Below the pieces are notes generated by a model. The model did not search any database. It saw only the letters and a list, made by a program, of their open reading frames with translations, and was not told the DNA's origin. The position numbers and the translations under genes were made by a program. A stretch of DNA of 9,274 bases from Burkholderiaceae bacterium (lineage in GTDB: Bacteria; Pseudomonadota; Gammaproteobacteria; Burkholderiales; Burkholderiaceae_C), in the NCBI GenBank assembly GCA_023260355.1, contig JALQVJ010000058.1, forward strand, positions 1-9,274, written 5' to 3'. Below, one piece after another: positions 1 through 6,520 of this stretch (within the stretch, counting starts at the first letter, position 1; every line of letters starts with the position of its first letter).

Positions 1-357
1 CGCACGCTGCGCAAACACGCTATTGAGATCGGAGCCACCCCACTCAAGCGGCTGTCCACCAGCCGAGTTGGGGATGCGCGCAGAAAACGACATATCTGAG
101 CGCGCGGTGGCGACGCCCAACTCTGCAAACAGCGCAATCAAGCCGGGATAGGTTCTTTCGTTGAACACCAAAAAGCCGGTGTCGACGCCGTAAGTCACAT
201 CTCCCAACTCTGTCGGCAAGGTCACATCGACCGTGTGCGCGTGACCACCGAGACGCGCATCCCGCTCGAATAGGGTCACATGCGCCTGACCTCGCAAGTG
301 GTGCGCGGCAGACAGTCCAGAGACGCCGCTGCCAACAATCGCGACACGCCGGGTCAT
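1..357 (-). CDS. FAD-dependent amine-oxidase-like oxidoreductase, N-terminal part (runs off left edge)
   Basis: The visible 119 residues are the N-terminus of a flavin-binding oxidoreductase of the amine oxidase/phytoene desaturase superfamily. A Rossmann dinucleotide-binding loop GSGVSG lies at residues 9-14. An acidic residue at about 31 ends the second strand, where the FAD ribose usually binds, and a GGHAHT motif follows at 37-42. The stretch VDTGFLVFNERTYPGL resembles the subfamily found beside DUF1365 and cyclopropane-fatty-acid-synthase-like genes. That subfamily includes the Rhodobacter protein RSP1091, tied to furan fatty acid synthesis (recalled, not searched). A role in oxidising membrane fatty acyl chains is therefore inferred. 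The start has a GGGGA ribosome site 6 nt upstream. The gene is divergent from the cobalamin-domain MerR regulator and shares its control region. The C-terminal substrate domain is outside the window, so a general amine oxidase cannot be excluded. Confidence 0.85.
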   Translation of the reverse strand, partial: MTRRVAIVGSGVSGLSAAHHLRGQAHVTLFERDARLGGHAHTVDVTLPTELGDVTYGVDTGFLVFNERTYPGLIALFAELGVATARSDMSFSARIPNSAGGQPLEWGGSDLNSVFAQRA

Positions 358-380
358 CGCATATCCCCGACGGCGGTTTG

Positions 381-397
381 CTGAGGGCACCCCTCAG
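381..397. promoter_or_regulatory. 17-bp perfect inverted repeat in the oxidoreductase leader
   Basis: CTGAGGG and CCCTCAG form 7-bp arms around a 3-nt centre. The repeat lies 24 bp before the minus-strand start codon at 357 and inside the predicted 5' leader of that transcript. It could be a protein-binding site or an RNA hairpin. No T-tract follows on either strand, so it is not a normal intrinsic terminator. Confidence 0.55.
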
Positions 398-409
398 GGA
401 CCAACGACC

Positions 410-437
410 TAGACAAACTGTTTAAAACCATCATAAT
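410..437 (+). promoter_or_regulatory. Predicted sigma-70 promoter of the MerR regulator gene
   Basis: The -35 hexamer TAGACA (410-415, 5 of 6 to consensus) and the -10 hexamer CATAAT (432-437, 5 of 6) are separated by 16 bp. The predicted transcription start near 444 gives a leader of roughly 67 nt to the ATG at 511. The -35 sits inside CTAGACAAA (409-417), which recurs inverted at the opposing promoter. Confidence 0.6.
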
Positions 438-474
438 CCTGATATATAGGCTGACGAAGAGCCTGTTTTGATGC

Positions 475-503
475 ATTATTAGAGCCGAAATTAAATTTGT
501 CTA
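475..503 (-). promoter_or_regulatory. Predicted sigma-70 promoter of the oxidoreductase gene
   Basis: Read on the minus strand, TAGACA (503 to 498) and AATAAT (480 to 475) are each 5 of 6 matches to consensus, with an ideal 17-bp spacer. Transcription would start near 468 and run leftward to the start at 357. The -35 is overlapped by the 15-bp palindrome at 496-510, a layout expected for repression. Confidence 0.62.
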
Positions 504-510
504 GAACAAA
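496..510. promoter_or_regulatory. Candidate operator, TTTGT-N5-ACAAA palindrome
   Basis: Two perfect 5-bp arms flank the 5-bp centre CTAGA. The site covers the -35 of the leftward promoter and abuts the regulator's ATG at 511, so it occupies the place where a ribosome site would be. Part of it (TTTGTCTAG, 496-504) is the inverse of CTAGACAAA at 409-417. The cobalamin-domain MerR protein encoded next to it is the likely binder, by position only. Confidence 0.5.
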
Positions 511-1452
511 ATGGAAAATCCGACCAACCCACCACCAAGCCAAGCGCTCCACATTGCCGAGGTTGAACGCGAGACAGGTTTGAGCAAAGACCTTCTGCGT
601 GTGTGGGAGCGCCGTTATGGATTTCCACAACCGCTGCGCGATGCCAACGACGAACGCGTCTATCCGGTGGACCAAGTCCAGCGCCTCAGAACCCTGAAAA
701 GGTTGATTGACCAGGGGTTGCGTCCTAGACATATTGTGGGCCTGCCAGCCGATGAACTCGCGCGGCTGGCCAGTCCGAGCGTCTCCGAGCGCGCCGCCAA
801 CGACCCATCTGTGTTGCCGATGCAACTCCAAGGGCACTGGAAGGCCATCAAGGGCCACCAAGCCGAGCAGCTCAAGCAAGCGCTCTTGCGAGATCTGGCC
901 AAGCTGGGCGTCATGGGATTCATCACTGACGTGGTGTCTCCACTCAACGACGCTGTGGGTGAAGGCTGGGTGCAGGGCAACATCGAAGTGTTTGAAGAGC
1001 ACCTCTATACCGAGACAGTTCAGGGCGTGATGCGCTACGCGATCAACAACATCCAGTCGAATCAAGACAGCAGCCGGCCAGTCGTGCTGTTGACGACGCT
1101 GCCAAGCGAACCCCACAGCTTGGGGTTGCTCATGGCTGAGGCGGCACTGAGCTTGAGCGGCGCGCGTTGCGTCGCGCTGGGTCCACAGACGCCTGTGCAC
1201 GACATCATCCGTGGCGCTGCTGCGCACAAGGCCGACATCGTGGCGTTGAGTTTTTCGACACACCCCACTGCCAAGAGTGTGCAGGACGGGCTGGCTGCCG
1301 TCCGTGCTGAATTGCCCGATGGCATTCGTATCTGGGTGGGAGGATCGCATCCCGCACTCGATAACATTCGGACCGCTGGCATCGAATCGATGTCCGGCCT
1401 CCACGACATCGACCTCGCCATCCAAGACTGGCGCGACAAACACGCAGCTTGA
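511..1452 (+). CDS. MerR-family regulator with cobalamin-binding domain (CarH/LitR-like photosensor)
   Basis: This 313-residue protein has an N-terminal MerR winged-helix domain (about residues 12-80, with LSKDLLRVWERRYGFPQP), a helical region (about 105-180) and a C-terminal Rossmann-like B12 domain (about 190-310). The helical part carries the W-x9-EH signature (W153, E163, H164) known from CarH, where it packs over adenosylcobalamin. The B12 domain has EPHSLG (200-205); H202 matches the lower axial cobalt ligand. The residue after W153 is valine, where Thermus CarH has the upper-ligand His132. CarH-type proteins bind operators in the dark and release them when light breaks the cobalt-carbon bond. 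A similar role at the flanking divergent promoters is inferred. No Shine-Dalgarno sequence is visible before the ATG. The start was kept because the MerR fold begins just after it and no better start follows. Confidence 0.88.
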   Translation: MENPTNPPPSQALHIAEVERETGLSKDLLRVWERRYGFPQPLRDANDERVYPVDQVQRLRTLKRLIDQGLRPRHIVGLPADELARLASPSVSERAANDPSVLPMQLQGHWKAIKGHQAEQLKQALLRDLAKLGVMGFITDVVSPLNDAVGEGWVQGNIEVFEEHLYTETVQGVMRYAINNIQSNQDSSRPVVLLTTLPSEPHSLGLLMAEAALSLSGARCVALGPQTPVHDIIRGAAAHKADIVALSFSTHPTAKSVQDGLAAVRAELPDGIRIWVGGSHPALDNIRTAGIESMSGLHDIDLAIQDWRDKHAA

Positions 1453-1616
1453 CCTCCGTCTGTGCGGGCTCTGCTCGCCGGCAGTCGGCGAATCCTCGCG
1501 CGTGCAACGCCGCCTCGGGCGAAGCGACTGGTCTAAGGCGATCCATGCGAGCCACAGCCGCGCGCGATTTGCCGCCTGCCTGGGCCGCCGCGCACAAGGT
1601 GGAGGCAGCCGCCCGA
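1453..1616. other. Convergent intergenic region without a recognised gene
   Basis: GC-rich spacer between the tail-to-tail regulator and SDR genes. Open frames across it are extensions of antisense frames and have no family features. Only weak inverted repeats are visible, CGCCG/CGGCG at about 1479-1493 and CTGCCT/AGGCAG at 1576-1608. Neither is followed by a T-tract, so no terminator is called for either gene. Confidence 0.5.
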
Positions 1617-2510
1617 TCAAGTCTTGAGCCAGGCGTTCGCGACCAAGTGCTCTGGTGCGATGGGTTCGCGCCCCAATACATCACGCCACGTGGACACTGG
1701 AGCGACGTTGTCACTGCCCAGCATGGCCAAGGTCTCTGAGCACCAAGGCACGCCGGGCACAGCGTCCCCCATCCTCGCACTGAGCCGCGTCAGCGCCATC
1801 GGCAGGGGCCACACCCAAGCCCCTGGCTTGCCGAGTTGCTGGCGCAGGCTGGCAATCCAGTCACTCATGCCAATTTCGTGTGCACCGACAGCCTCGACCA
1901 CACCTTGTACATGGGCGTGCTCGCCCAACAGTCGGGCGATGCCGTCGGCGACATCTTGCACCGCAACAGGTTGCACCCGCGCGGTCGTCATGGGCATGGG
2001 CAAAATCAACAATGGCGTCTGCGCCAGTGCCATGAATAGTGCGGAGCTCGCACCGCCTCTGCCAAAGACCACGCTGGGTCTTACAACCGCGGCGCTCAGC
2101 TCGGTGCTCTGGGCCAATGTCAACAAACTGTCATCGGCCGCGCACTTGGTTTGCGCATACACCGTATGTGAGCCCGCCACGCCGAGTGCAGACACTTGCA
2201 CCACGCGCTTGACACCGCTTTGCGCACACGCCTGCCACAAGGCTTTGGGGGTCAACTCATGCACGTGGCGAATGGGGCGCGAACGGCTGTCGCGCAACAC
2301 GCCAATCGCGTTTACCACGGCATCTATGCCTTGGAGGCGAGGCAACCAAACCTCTGGGCTGGTATCGGCAGCATAGTCAATCGGCACATCCTGTGGACTT
2401 CGAACTCGCCGCGCAGAAACACCCCGCACAACTTGATGGCCGTCGCGAATCAAACTTTGCTCGACTCTTGAACCGATGAATCCATTCGCACCACATACCA
2501 ACACGCGCAT
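1617..2510 (-). CDS. Atypical SDR, NAD(P)-binding protein (NDUFA9-like)
   Basis: This is a 297-residue extended or atypical short-chain dehydrogenase/reductase. The nucleotide-binding motif GANGFIG is at residues 7-13. A Ser-Tyr-Lys triad looks present: S107 in VQVSALG, and Y118 and K122 in YAQTK. VVRPSVVFGRGG further on is the usual motif after the catalytic lysine. The SALG-YxxTK pattern resembles NDUFA9-like and NAD(P)H-binding SDRs, whose bacterial members mostly have unknown substrates, so no reaction is assigned. The start has AAAGGA 7 nt upstream. The DUF599 gene ends 30 bp upstream on the same strand, so the two are probably one transcript. The C-terminal 60 residues contain several Trp and Pro and look like a variable substrate lid. 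Confidence 0.85.
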   Translation of the reverse strand: MRVLVCGANGFIGSRVEQSLIRDGHQVVRGVSARRVRSPQDVPIDYAADTSPEVWLPRLQGIDAVVNAIGVLRDSRSRPIRHVHELTPKALWQACAQSGVKRVVQVSALGVAGSHTVYAQTKCAADDSLLTLAQSTELSAAVVRPSVVFGRGGASSALFMALAQTPLLILPMPMTTARVQPVAVQDVADGIARLLGEHAHVQGVVEAVGAHEIGMSDWIASLRQQLGKPGAWVWPLPMALTRLSARMGDAVPGVPWCSETLAMLGSDNVAPVSTWRDVLGREPIAPEHLVANAWLKT

Positions 2511-2540
2511 TTCGCAATCCTTTCGAGGGCCTCAGGGCAA

Positions 2541-3236
2541 TCAATCCGCTAAAACATCCAAGACGTCAGATTGAAACTCTCGCCGGTAAATCACGGTGAC
2601 AACCAACAGGGTCGCAACCATGAACGCTGCAGGCGAAAAGAACCAACCAATGACGGCAAAGCTCATGTAGTAGGCGCGCAAGCCGCTGTTAAACGACTCT
2701 GCAGCCAGCCCGACCAAGCGGCTGGCGCGCTGCACGTGAACGTTTCTTTCAAACTTGCCTTGCTCGAAATCTTGCGCGGGCGGCATGGCGCCAATGGCCA
2801 ATGCAACGAACGTGTGAAGTCGCATCGACCAGGAAAACCGGAAAAACGCATAAATAAATATGCCAACCAACAGCAGCACCTTGGCATCAAACAACATCAC
2901 CGGGGTGGGTTGAGAGAACGGCATTTCACTGACCAACTCATTGGCCTTGTCAGTCACACCCAACAGCGCGAACAAGCCCCCCACCACGATGATCGAAGCT
3001 GAGGAAAAAAAAGCAGGGGTCGCAGATAACGCTTGGGTGATGATGCCATCGAGCATGCGCGGGTCCCTAAAGGACGTCTGCAAAAGCCAATAGCGCCGGT
3101 ACTGGTTGGTTCTCGCAAGCAGCGTCGAACCACCCGCGTGTCCGCGCTCTGCGTACCACGCGTACCCGAGCCAACTCAAAAAAAACAAGGCAAGCGCAGC
3201 CCAGTCTAAGGGCGGCATCAAATTCCAAATGTTCAT
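2541..3236 (-). CDS. DUF599 family membrane protein
   Basis: A 231-residue integral membrane protein with about four hydrophobic segments, near residues 12-30, 75-97, 112-135 and 185-215. The motifs RRYWLLQTSFRDPRMLDG and SFNSGLRAYYMSFAVIGWF match my recollection of the DUF599 family, which has no established biochemical function. The cluster of Asn, Arg and paired Tyr just before the last hydrophobic block is the strongest identifier. Its stop is 30 bp before the start of the SDR gene, suggesting an operon. Any promoter must lie in the roughly 40 bp between its start and the flavodoxin terminator, and only a weak candidate is visible there. The start region has no strong ribosome site, so the exact N-terminus is slightly uncertain. 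Confidence 0.82.
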   Translation of the reverse strand: MNIWNLMPPLDWAALALFFLSWLGYAWYAERGHAGGSTLLARTNQYRRYWLLQTSFRDPRMLDGIITQALSATPAFFSSASIIVVGGLFALLGVTDKANELVSEMPFSQPTPVMLFDAKVLLLVGIFIYAFFRFSWSMRLHTFVALAIGAMPPAQDFEQGKFERNVHVQRASRLVGLAAESFNSGLRAYYMSFAVIGWFFSPAAFMVATLLVVTVIYRREFQSDVLDVLAD

Positions 3237-3270
3237 GTTTGGATGCTAGCCTAAAACACTTGCACGCCAC

Positions 3271-3304
3271 AAACAAAAAGGCCAACGGTTTGCGCCGTTG
3301 GCCT
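3271..3304 (-). terminator. Intrinsic terminator of the pirin-flavodoxin transcript
   Basis: GGCCAACGG (3280-3288) pairs perfectly with CCGTTGGCC (3295-3303) around a 6-nt loop, with an extra A-T pair at the base. On the minus strand the stem is followed by TTTTTGTTT. It lies about 40 bp after the flavodoxin stop codon and separates that transcript from the downstream DUF599 gene. Confidence 0.9.
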
Positions 3305-3344
3305 CATGGCGCACCGCTCCGTGCGCGTGTGTCAAGCGTTGCGA

Positions 3345-3881
3345 TCAGTTGGCGTTGGCGCGCTTGGCCCAAGCCAAAACCCGAGCGCCGTAGGCCTTGG
3401 CCATATCCAAGTCTTCCATCGGGATATCTGCCGCAGGGCTGGTGGGACCGACTTGCGCCATGACGCCACTATTGGAACCCAAGCGGTTCACCTGGCCGTC
3501 ATTTCGCTCAGGTTGACCGACCCAGACCATGCCGTGTTGCATCGCGAGGGTGATGAAGTACTGAATGGTGGACAACTTGTCTCCGCTGGGAGATGCCGAA
3601 ATCGTGAAGCCACCCGCAAGCTTGTCTCGCCATGCACCAGCAAACCAGCGCTTGGAGCTCATGTCTGCGAATTTCTTGAACTGCCAGGACGCCATCCCCA
3701 TGTAGGTAGGTGACCCAAAGATGACGGCGTCAGCAGCGTCGAGCTGGTTCCAGTTTTCCTCACTGATATCGCCATTTGCATCAATCGCGATCAAATCCGC
3801 TTCAGCGCCTTGCGCCACGAATTCAGCGACACGCTGTGTATGCCCGTATCCAGAGTGGTAAATCACCACAGTCTTTGTCAT
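3345..3881 (-). CDS. Flavodoxin/WrbA-like NAD(P)H-dependent FMN oxidoreductase
   Basis: A 178-residue flavodoxin-fold protein, expected in the cytosol and binding FMN. Residues 8-15 (YHSGYGHT) form the FMN phosphate loop after the first strand, and GSPTYMG (56-62) is the loop over the isoalloxazine ring typical of WrbA and related quinone reductases. The segment around GGFTISASPSGDK (90-102) also fits that group. It is slightly shorter than WrbA (about 200 residues), so the safest name is flavodoxin family protein. The likely reaction is two-electron reduction of quinones or similar electron acceptors. The start has AGAGGA at good spacing. The gene follows the pirin gene by 50 bp and ends at a strong terminator, so the two form one unit opposite the LysR gene. 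Confidence 0.88.
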   Translation of the reverse strand: MTKTVVIYHSGYGHTQRVAEFVAQGAEADLIAIDANGDISEENWNQLDAADAVIFGSPTYMGMASWQFKKFADMSSKRWFAGAWRDKLAGGFTISASPSGDKLSTIQYFITLAMQHGMVWVGQPERNDGQVNRLGSNSGVMAQVGPTSPAADIPMEDLDMAKAYGARVLAWAKRANAN

Positions 3882-3931
3882 TTCATTTCCTCTTCAACAC
3901 GCAACAAACCGTTGCAAAAACTGATCGGCGC

Positions 3932-4630
3932 TTAGGGCGCCAAATCAAACCAAATCAATTCCGCACCTTGGGGCTCAGTGATGTCGACCTTCGATTCATC
4001 AGCGACGAGGAGCGCATCCCCTGCGTGCAACGCTTGGCCACCCGCTTGCAACTCACCCTTGACCAAAAACAAATAGCCTTTGCGGTGCGCAGGAAGCTCT
4101 AGTGTGATTGCGTCCTCTGCGTCCAGCAAACCGGCATAAATCCGTGCATCAGCGTTCAACTTGACCACACCACTGCCGCCAACTGGGCTTGCGACCAGGC
4201 GCATCTCCCCTTGCTTCGACGCAGGTTCGAAGCGTTGCTGCTCGTACCCAGGAGCCAGTCCACGCTCACTCGGCAAAATCCAAATTTGCAAGAAGTGCGT
4301 CACAGCCTCTGCCGCATTGAATTCGCTGTGAACGACCCCTGTCCCCGCCGTCATGCGTTGGACGTCGCCGGGCTCGATCCGTGTTCCGTTGCCCATGCTG
4401 TCTTTGTGCGCCAAAGCGCCTGACATCACGTAGCTCACGATTTCCATGTCGCGGTGGGGGTGCGCACCAAAACCCTGCCCTGGTGCGATGCGATCCTCGT
4501 TGATCACCCGAAGGTTCCCCCAACCCATGTGGCGAGGGTCGTAATAATCGGCAAATGAAAACGAGTGAAAGCTCTTCAGCCAGCCGTGGTCGGCAAAGCC
4601 TCTTTCGTTGGATCTTCTGACTTGAAACAT
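3932..4630 (-). CDS. Pirin family protein, YhhW-type (possible quercetin 2,3-dioxygenase)
   Basis: A 232-residue bicupin matching the short pirin subfamily in length. The metal ligands are in the expected places: H57 and H59 in GAHPHRDME, then H101 and E103 in GVVHSE. These are the positions I recall for E. coli YhhW. The opening motif WLKSFHSFSFADYYDPRHMGWG is also typical. Family members bind iron or another metal, and some oxidise quercetin in vitro, but the cellular substrate is generally unknown. AGAGGTG lies just before the start. The gene is divergent from a LysR regulator, with the flavodoxin gene 50 bp downstream. This is a common redox or electrophile-response arrangement (recalled), so LysR control of the pair is inferred. 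Confidence 0.92.
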   Translation of the reverse strand: MFQVRRSNERGFADHGWLKSFHSFSFADYYDPRHMGWGNLRVINEDRIAPGQGFGAHPHRDMEIVSYVMSGALAHKDSMGNGTRIEPGDVQRMTAGTGVVHSEFNAAEAVTHFLQIWILPSERGLAPGYEQQRFEPASKQGEMRLVASPVGGSGVVKLNADARIYAGLLDAEDAITLELPAHRKGYLFLVKGELQAGGQALHAGDALLVADESKVDITEPQGAELIWFDLAP

Positions 4631-4696
4631 GGTTCACCTCTCGGGTCAATTGTATGAACCGCTCGGTGTGCCTGCGATGCAATCATTCGGATGCTA

Positions 4697-4715
4697 TATT
4701 CAAATTTTTCGAATA
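4697..4715. promoter_or_regulatory. Candidate LysR-type operator
   Basis: TATTC-N9-GAATA is a perfect 5-bp-arm palindrome containing a symmetric T-N11-A pair (4700 and 4712), the classical LysR box. It lies 15 bp before the LysR ATG and within the AT-rich control region shared with the pirin gene. Autoregulation and control of the pirin operon are inferred from position. Confidence 0.6.
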
Positions 4716-4729
4716 AATAAAGCACTCCA

Positions 4730-5668
4730 ATGCAAAAGCAAGCCCACTTGTTGACCCCCGAAAATCTCAGCATGCTGTCGGTGATCGACCGCACGGGGAG
4801 TTTGGCAGCCGCTGCCCGTGCGTTGAACTTGGTGCCCAGCGCATTGACCTACAGGCTGCGGCAGTTGGAAGACGGTCTGGATGCCCTCTTGGTACAGCGC
4901 AGCTCAAAGCGCAGCGCGCTCACGCCTGCAGGGCTCGAACTATTGCGCACGGGCGAACCTGTATTGGAGGAGCTTGATGCGATTGCAAGGCGCGTCAAAC
5001 GGATCGCCACAGGGTGGGAGCCGGAGCTCGTGATCATTGCCGACGCGTTGATTGACCAACGCGTGCTGCTCGAGCTGTGTCAGACATTTTTGGCGCTCCA
5101 ATCGCCCACACAGCTGCGACTGGAAAAAGGCACCATGAATGGCACATTGGAATCATTGGTGACGGGCCGCGCTGATCTCGCGTTGGGCGTGTCCAGTGAC
5201 AACGCTCAATTCGCCGGTATCCAGACGACGCCACTGGGTCAGGTGCCTTTTGTCTTTGCCGTGGCACCCTTTCATCCGCTCGCAGTGCAGGCCGCATCGG
5301 GCCGAGTCATCACAGATGGCGACCGCGCCCATCACTTGGCTGTCGCTGCAGCTGACTCAAGCGCGCGCCGCAGCTCAAACGTGCTGGGCGTCGTGGCGGG
5401 ACAGCCGGTGTTCACAGTCCCCGACATGCAGAGCAAACTTGAGATGCAGTTGGCCGGCGTGGCGTGCGGCTTTTTACCCCTGCCAATCGCGCGCGATCAC
5501 CTGCTCCATGGACGACTGGTGGAAATCCCATTGAGGCAACATCAACGCAACGCGAAACTATCTGCCGCTTGGCGAGAGGGCGCGGCAACTGCTGGACAAG
5601 CCCTCAAATGGTGGTTGAAGCAACTTCAGTCCACAAAGACCCGACGCGCTCTGGTGGGGCATGAATGA
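4730..5668 (+). CDS. LysR-family transcriptional regulator
   Basis: This 312-residue protein has an N-terminal winged helix-turn-helix at about residues 8-67 (LTPENLSMLSVIDRTGS, then SALTYRLRQLE). A linker helix and a periplasmic-binding-like effector domain (about 95-300) follow, including GRADLALGVSS. Length and layout are standard. LysR proteins typically bind DNA as tetramers and respond to a small molecule; the effector here is not visible. The chosen ATG places the HTH at the usual distance even though no clear ribosome site precedes it. The gene is divergent from the pirin-flavodoxin pair, with a palindromic LysR box between them. The TauE-like exporter gene follows on the same strand and may be co-transcribed. 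Confidence 0.92.
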   Translation: MQKQAHLLTPENLSMLSVIDRTGSLAAAARALNLVPSALTYRLRQLEDGLDALLVQRSSKRSALTPAGLELLRTGEPVLEELDAIARRVKRIATGWEPELVIIADALIDQRVLLELCQTFLALQSPTQLRLEKGTMNGTLESLVTGRADLALGVSSDNAQFAGIQTTPLGQVPFVFAVAPFHPLAVQAASGRVITDGDRAHHLAVAAADSSARRSSNVLGVVAGQPVFTVPDMQSKLEMQLAGVACGFLPLPIARDHLLHGRLVEIPLRQHQRNAKLSAAWREGAATAGQALKWWLKQLQSTKTRRALVGHE

Positions 5669-5761
5669 CCCCTTGCGTCTCCTGCCGACGCCCCACACAA
5701 AATGATCGCATTGCCCAACGACAATGGGCGGCACATCTTTTGCCTAAAGCGACCCCAAGCC

Positions 5762-6520
5762 ATGTCTCTCACCCCAATCATTGACCCTTGGTTTTATGCG
5801 GTGGCCGTCCCCGCCGTTCTATTACTGGGCATCAGCAAAAGTGGATTTGGCGCAGGTTTTGGGTCTCTTGCTGTGCCCATGATGGCCTTGGTCACCACGG
5901 TGCCGATTGCTGCGGCGATTCTGATGCCCGTCTTGTTCGTGATGGACATCTTGGGCATCATTGCCTACCGCCGCGACTTTGACCGCCCTTTGCTCAAGTT
6001 CTTGATCCCGGCGGCGCTGGCAGGCGTGTTGGTTGGCGCCTTGACGTTTCATGCGCTGGACGCCAAGACGGTCTCTGGGATCGTGGGTGTATTGACCCTG
6101 ATCTTTCTGGGCGTGCGCATCCGACAGAGTCGAGGAGTGAACACAGACGCGCTGCCTAGGTGGTTGGGCGGGCTGCTGACAGCGACATCAGGGTTCACCA
6201 GTTTTGTCGCGCACGCAGGCGGCCCCCCTGTCAACGCCTACCTGCTGCCCATGCGTCTGAATCCAGTGACCTATACCGCGACAATGGCGTACTTGTTTTT
6301 GGTCGTGAACCTCAGCAAATGGATTCCTTACGGGATGCTGGGCTTGCTGAACTGGGAAAATCTGGCGACGGCATTGGTGTTGACACCACTTGCACCAATC
6401 GGCGTATGGGTTGGTGTGCGCATGGCCCGCCGCATTGACCCTGCCCTCTTTTACCGCATCGCATATTTGGGCATGGCGCTCACCGGCCTCAAACTGACTT
6501 GGGATGGCTGGCTGGCCTGA
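5762..6520 (+). CDS. TauE/SafE family exporter (probable sulfite or organosulfonate/anion permease)
   Basis: A 252-residue very hydrophobic protein with about seven to eight membrane segments in two halves. Each half carries the family's re-entrant glycine-rich signature: SKSGFGAGFGSLAVP near residue 27, and GFTSFVAHAGGPPVNAYLLP near 145. This is the TauE/SafE (formerly DUF81) family, with members linked to export of sulfite, sulfoacetate or other small anions. The substrate cannot be read from sequence. The open frame extends upstream to an ATG at 5702, but those 20 residues are polar and unlike the family, so the ATG at 5762 is preferred; neither has a good ribosome site. The leader holds overlapping short inverted repeats at about 5709-5729. 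The last 32 bp, counting from 6489, overlap the convergent VanZ-like gene. Confidence 0.88.
   Translation: MSLTPIIDPWFYAVAVPAVLLLGISKSGFGAGFGSLAVPMMALVTTVPIAAAILMPVLFVMDILGIIAYRRDFDRPLLKFLIPAALAGVLVGALTFHALDAKTVSGIVGVLTLIFLGVRIRQSRGVNTDALPRWLGGLLTATSGFTSFVAHAGGPPVNAYLLPMRLNPVTYTATMAYLFLVVNLSKWIPYGMLGLLNWENLATALVLTPLAPIGVWVGVRMARRIDPALFYRIAYLGMALTGLKLTWDGWLA

Noticed and set aside
1453..1616. A bidirectional terminator between the convergent regulator and SDR genes
   Set aside because: Only 5-6-bp stems without T-tracts are present, too weak to call.
409..1620. A 403-codon open frame on the minus strand opposite the MerR regulator
   Set aside because: Its product shows no recognisable domain and is rich in His, Arg and Trp as expected of an antisense frame in GC-rich DNA. 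The plus-strand gene has full MerR and B12-domain signatures.
1624..2376. A 250-codon plus-strand open frame opposite the SDR gene
   Set aside because: Low-complexity Ser/Thr/Cys/Pro-rich product with no family features; the SDR frame has a nucleotide-binding motif, YxxxK and a good ribosome site.
5702..5761. Upstream ATG adding 20 residues to the TauE-like protein
   Set aside because: The added residues are polar, contain no membrane segment and have no ribosome site. The family normally starts just before the first helix.
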